Shown here piece by piece: positions 62,345 to 64,000 of a stretch of 64,000 nt of DNA. The stretch lies in the NCBI RefSeq assembly GCF_025997995.1, contig NZ_AP026683.1, forward strand, positions 1,922,501-1,986,500, read 5' to 3'. Made by a program: the position numbers and the translations under genes. The notes beneath the pieces are model-generated. The model searched no databases and was not told where the DNA came from. It saw only the letters and a list, made by a program, of their open reading frames with translations. Position 1 is the stretch's first letter, and the number at the start of each line of letters is the position of its first letter. This DNA comes from Sediminibacterium sp. TEGAF015 (GTDB lineage: Bacteria; Bacteroidota; Bacteroidia; Chitinophagales; Chitinophagaceae).

Positions 62345-63820
62345 ATGAAAAATAGAATTCAACAATTGCTTTTGGTAACAGCCTGTATGCTGAGCTTTTT
62401 TGCAGTCTCTGCTCAACAAACTACTACAGAAAAAGAAGCAGAAAAGGAAAGGCAGAAAGCCGAAAAAGAAATGCAAAAGGCAGATAAGGAAATGAAAAAT
62501 GCCACCAAAGAAATAAAAGCTGCGAATATCGAAGTACGCAAAGCAGTAAAAGAAAGCATGGCAAAAGCCTTAGAACCCATTGTAGTAGAGGGTTTTCCAA
62601 TGAGAGCACCAGGTGCTATTACTGTTACCGGATTCCCTATGGAACGATTTTTCCATGAAGAATATAGTTTCAAGGATTTAAAGGACGTGAAATCCAAAGA
62701 GATAAGCCAGGAAATCAACACCACTAAATCTCCCGAAATTTTTGTAGACAATACTTCCAGAAATCTACAAATAAAAACCTGGGACCAGCCAAAAGTAAAA
62801 GTAGTTACTACTGTTTACTTTGAGGGTGAAGGCAAATTAAGCGATGACGAATGGTTTGAAAAAATGAATCTTTCATTGAAGTCGGTTGGCAATATCGTTC
62901 GAATTAAATCGGGAACTATTTCTGGTGGAAGCTATACCATTAATGGCAGCACATTTGGATGGAGCGGCAACCCTGCTGTTGCTGTATTCAATGACAAAGG
63001 AGAAAATATTGGCAGCAAGTCAAATGTAAAAAGAGTGGTCACCATTTATTTACCCTCAACAGCCAAACTGGATGTAGATACCAAATATGCAGACATGCAG
63101 ATAACAGGCAATGTAGGAACAGCCACCATCAGTATTACCAACGGCAATATAGAAGCAGAAAGCTTCACCAAGTTATTCCTTCGTTCTAAATATTCCAATG
63201 TGAATATTGAAAACGCAGCCGTAGCTGAAGTTGAATTCATGAATGGCCGCTTCAATGCCAGAACCATCACAGATGCAGACTTGGATACCAAATATGCAAC
63301 GGTAGAAATTGGCAGTACCAAAAAAACAGTGTTCAGAAGTACCAATGATGAGTATGAAATTGATGAAGCCGAAGAACTGCGAGGCAGAAAGAATTACGGA
63401 AACTTAAGGGTAACGCAGTTGAATGGTTCACTAGAAATGGATGGCACCAACGCAGACGTAAAAATCAGAAATGTAGGAGCCAATTTGAATATGATTAAAG
63501 TTGACAACAAATACGCTGATATACGCATCCCCTTAAGAAACGTAAAGAACTATACGGTAAACTTCAATGGCGCCTACAGCACTGTTTATGGAAACTTTGA
63601 AAAACAGCCGGTAGTGGTTGAAGAAGCCAAAAAACCTGTATTAAAAGACAAGGAAAAAGAAACAGATGCACTGGCCAGACAGTTGATCGAAATCAATCGG
63701 TCAATAACCAGGTATTCAGAAGCAACCGGCAACGATTCCCGATTCATGGCAAAAGTTGGGGAAGGCAAGGGGCTTAAAATTGACATGAGTTGTCAGAATT
63801 GCACTGTAGACTTTAAATAA
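62345..63820 (+). CDS. DUF4097-like secreted beta-solenoid/adhesin-type protein
   Basis: The 491-residue protein has a signal peptide (ending FFAVSAQQ). A Lys/Glu/Ala-rich coiled-coil-like stretch follows (about 27-75, EKERQKAEKEMQKADKEM). The beta-rich C-terminal domain has repeated short strands (KLDVDTKYADMQITGNV, LFLRSKYSNVNIENA, DADLDTKYATVEIG, VDNKYADIRI) as in DUF4097/GIN-type putative adhesins. It is the third gene of the sigma/anti-sigma unit and a likely target of it. A strong terminator follows. Confidence 0.82.
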   Translation: MKNRIQQLLLVTACMLSFFAVSAQQTTTEKEAEKERQKAEKEMQKADKEMKNATKEIKAANIEVRKAVKESMAKALEPIVVEGFPMRAPGAITVTGFPMERFFHEEYSFKDLKDVKSKEISQEINTTKSPEIFVDNTSRNLQIKTWDQPKVKVVTTVYFEGEGKLSDDEWFEKMNLSLKSVGNIVRIKSGTISGGSYTINGSTFGWSGNPAVAVFNDKGENIGSKSNVKRVVTIYLPSTAKLDVDTKYADMQITGNVGTATISITNGNIEAESFTKLFLRSKYSNVNIENAAVAEVEFMNGRFNARTITDADLDTKYATVEIGSTKKTVFRSTNDEYEIDEAEELRGRKNYGNLRVTQLNGSLEMDGTNADVKIRNVGANLNMIKVDNKYADIRIPLRNVKNYTVNFNGAYSTVYGNFEKQPVVVEEAKKPVLKDKEKETDALARQLIEINRSITRYSEATGNDSRFMAKVGEGKGLKIDMSCQNCTVDFK

Positions 63821-63871
63821 AAAACCTATATAAACTTTACAGCACCGATTCTCATGTGTTAAATCGGTCAC

Positions 63872-63896
63872 GTACCCCGTTTCTACGGGGTACTTT
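63872..63896 (+). terminator. Intrinsic terminator after DUF4097 gene
   Basis: GTACCCCGT (63872-63880) pairs with ACGGGGTAC (63885-63893) around TTCT, followed by TTTGTTT. A smaller hairpin ACCGATT/AATCGGT (63844-63850 / 63862-63868) stands just upstream. Confidence 0.88.
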
Positions 63897-63912
63897 GTTT
63901 GGGTATATCCCT

Positions 63913-63920
63913 TAACTTTG
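63913..63920 (+). promoter_or_regulatory. -7 element TAACTTTG of the last gene
   Basis: TAACTTTG matches TAnnTTTG exactly, ending seven bases before the ATG at 63928. The transcript would have an almost absent 5' leader. Confidence 0.55.
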
Positions 63921-63927
63921 GCTTATT

Positions 63928-64000
63928 ATGGCGCATATCTATACCATTCTTAGTATAGTGGGTACTTTATTGTTCATTGGCTTTTTTGCCGGATACGAAA
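63928..64000 (+). CDS. Probable CNNM/hemolysin-family membrane protein, first 24 residues
   Basis: Only the start (MAHIYTILSIVGTLLFIGFF, then AGYE) is inside the window. It is a membrane helix ending in FFAGYE, which fits the N-terminus of DUF21/CBS-domain (CorC/CNNM, 'hemolysin family') proteins, where a helix ending in FFSGxE precedes IAF. The evidence is short, so this is tentative. The ATG lies behind an exact -7 element. Confidence 0.4.
   Translation, partial: MAHIYTILSIVGTLLFIGFFAGYE

Noticed and set aside
1-64000. tRNA, rRNA, CRISPR arrays, insertion sequences
   Set aside because: I looked in all gaps and saw no cloverleaf, no spaced identical repeats and no transposase-like frame; short RNA genes without strong structure could still be missed by eye.

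Overview
The window is about 64 kb of chromosome from a Bacteroidota bacterium, most likely of the Chitinophagaceae (Sediminibacterium-like). The evidence is: DNA of roughly 35-40 % GC; promoters of the Bacteroidota type (-33 TTTG, about 19 bp, -7 TAnnTTTG) with almost no Shine-Dalgarno sequences; a two-gene MetH; many TlpA-type thioredoxins and outer-membrane barrels; ribosomal protein THX; and several Bacteroidota-restricted families (DUF4286, OMP_b-brl, carboxypeptidase-regulatory-like domains). I see no tRNA, rRNA, CRISPR array, transposase or integrase. No stretch longer than 300 bases lacks a gene.

Region 1 (1-15,990, all minus strand) is one giant amino-acid block transcribed leuA-leuC-leuD-leuB | ilvE-ilvD-ilvB-ilvN-ilvC-ilvA-thrA-thrB-thrC. 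It carries the whole leucine, isoleucine/valine and threonine route except asd. Between leuB and ilvE lies a complete attenuator: a promoter, a 35-codon leader peptide very rich in Ile, Thr and Val, a strong intrinsic terminator, and a segment at the end of the leader peptide that can pair with the 5' arm of the terminator.

Region 2 (16,000-30,500) is core housekeeping: an unknown 519-aa protein; a REC-PAS-PAS histidine kinase; an acyl-CoA synthetase with a perfect palindrome in front of it; a TPR protein; DUF1015 plus serC; recR; an OB-fold protein; a YceI protein; and a split metH (two adjacent genes) behind a structured 5' leader that may be a riboswitch.

Region 3 (30,400-40,600) is accessory and visibly AT-richer. 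It holds a TonB-receptor-like outer-membrane protein, a plus-strand AbiEi/AbiEii type IV toxin-antitoxin pair with its own operator, and a minus-strand run of three secreted TlpA-like thioredoxins, a carboxypeptidase-regulatory-domain protein and a small lipoprotein. A 50-bp second copy of the metH 3' end, differing only by synonymous changes and one indel, sits between the outer-membrane gene and the AbiE pair. It is a fossil of DNA exchange.

Region 4 (40,600-47,600) mixes housekeeping (LOG-family protein, exonuclease III, DUF4286, HU, the 42-aa ribosomal protein THX) with exported enzymes (Tat-type class V aminotransferase, a fourth TlpA protein). Region 5 (47,600-56,600) is a surface-glycan neighbourhood: FkbM methyltransferase, HEIGH metallopeptidase lipoprotein, four glycosyltransferases, a methyltransferase and an O-antigen-ligase-like membrane protein, with MeaB embedded. 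Region 6 (56,600-64,000, all plus) holds a Lon-substrate-binding-domain protein, coaX, an outer-membrane protein, lptC, an aldo/keto reductase, an ECF sigma/anti-sigma/DUF4097 operon and the start of a probable CNNM/hemolysin-family membrane protein.
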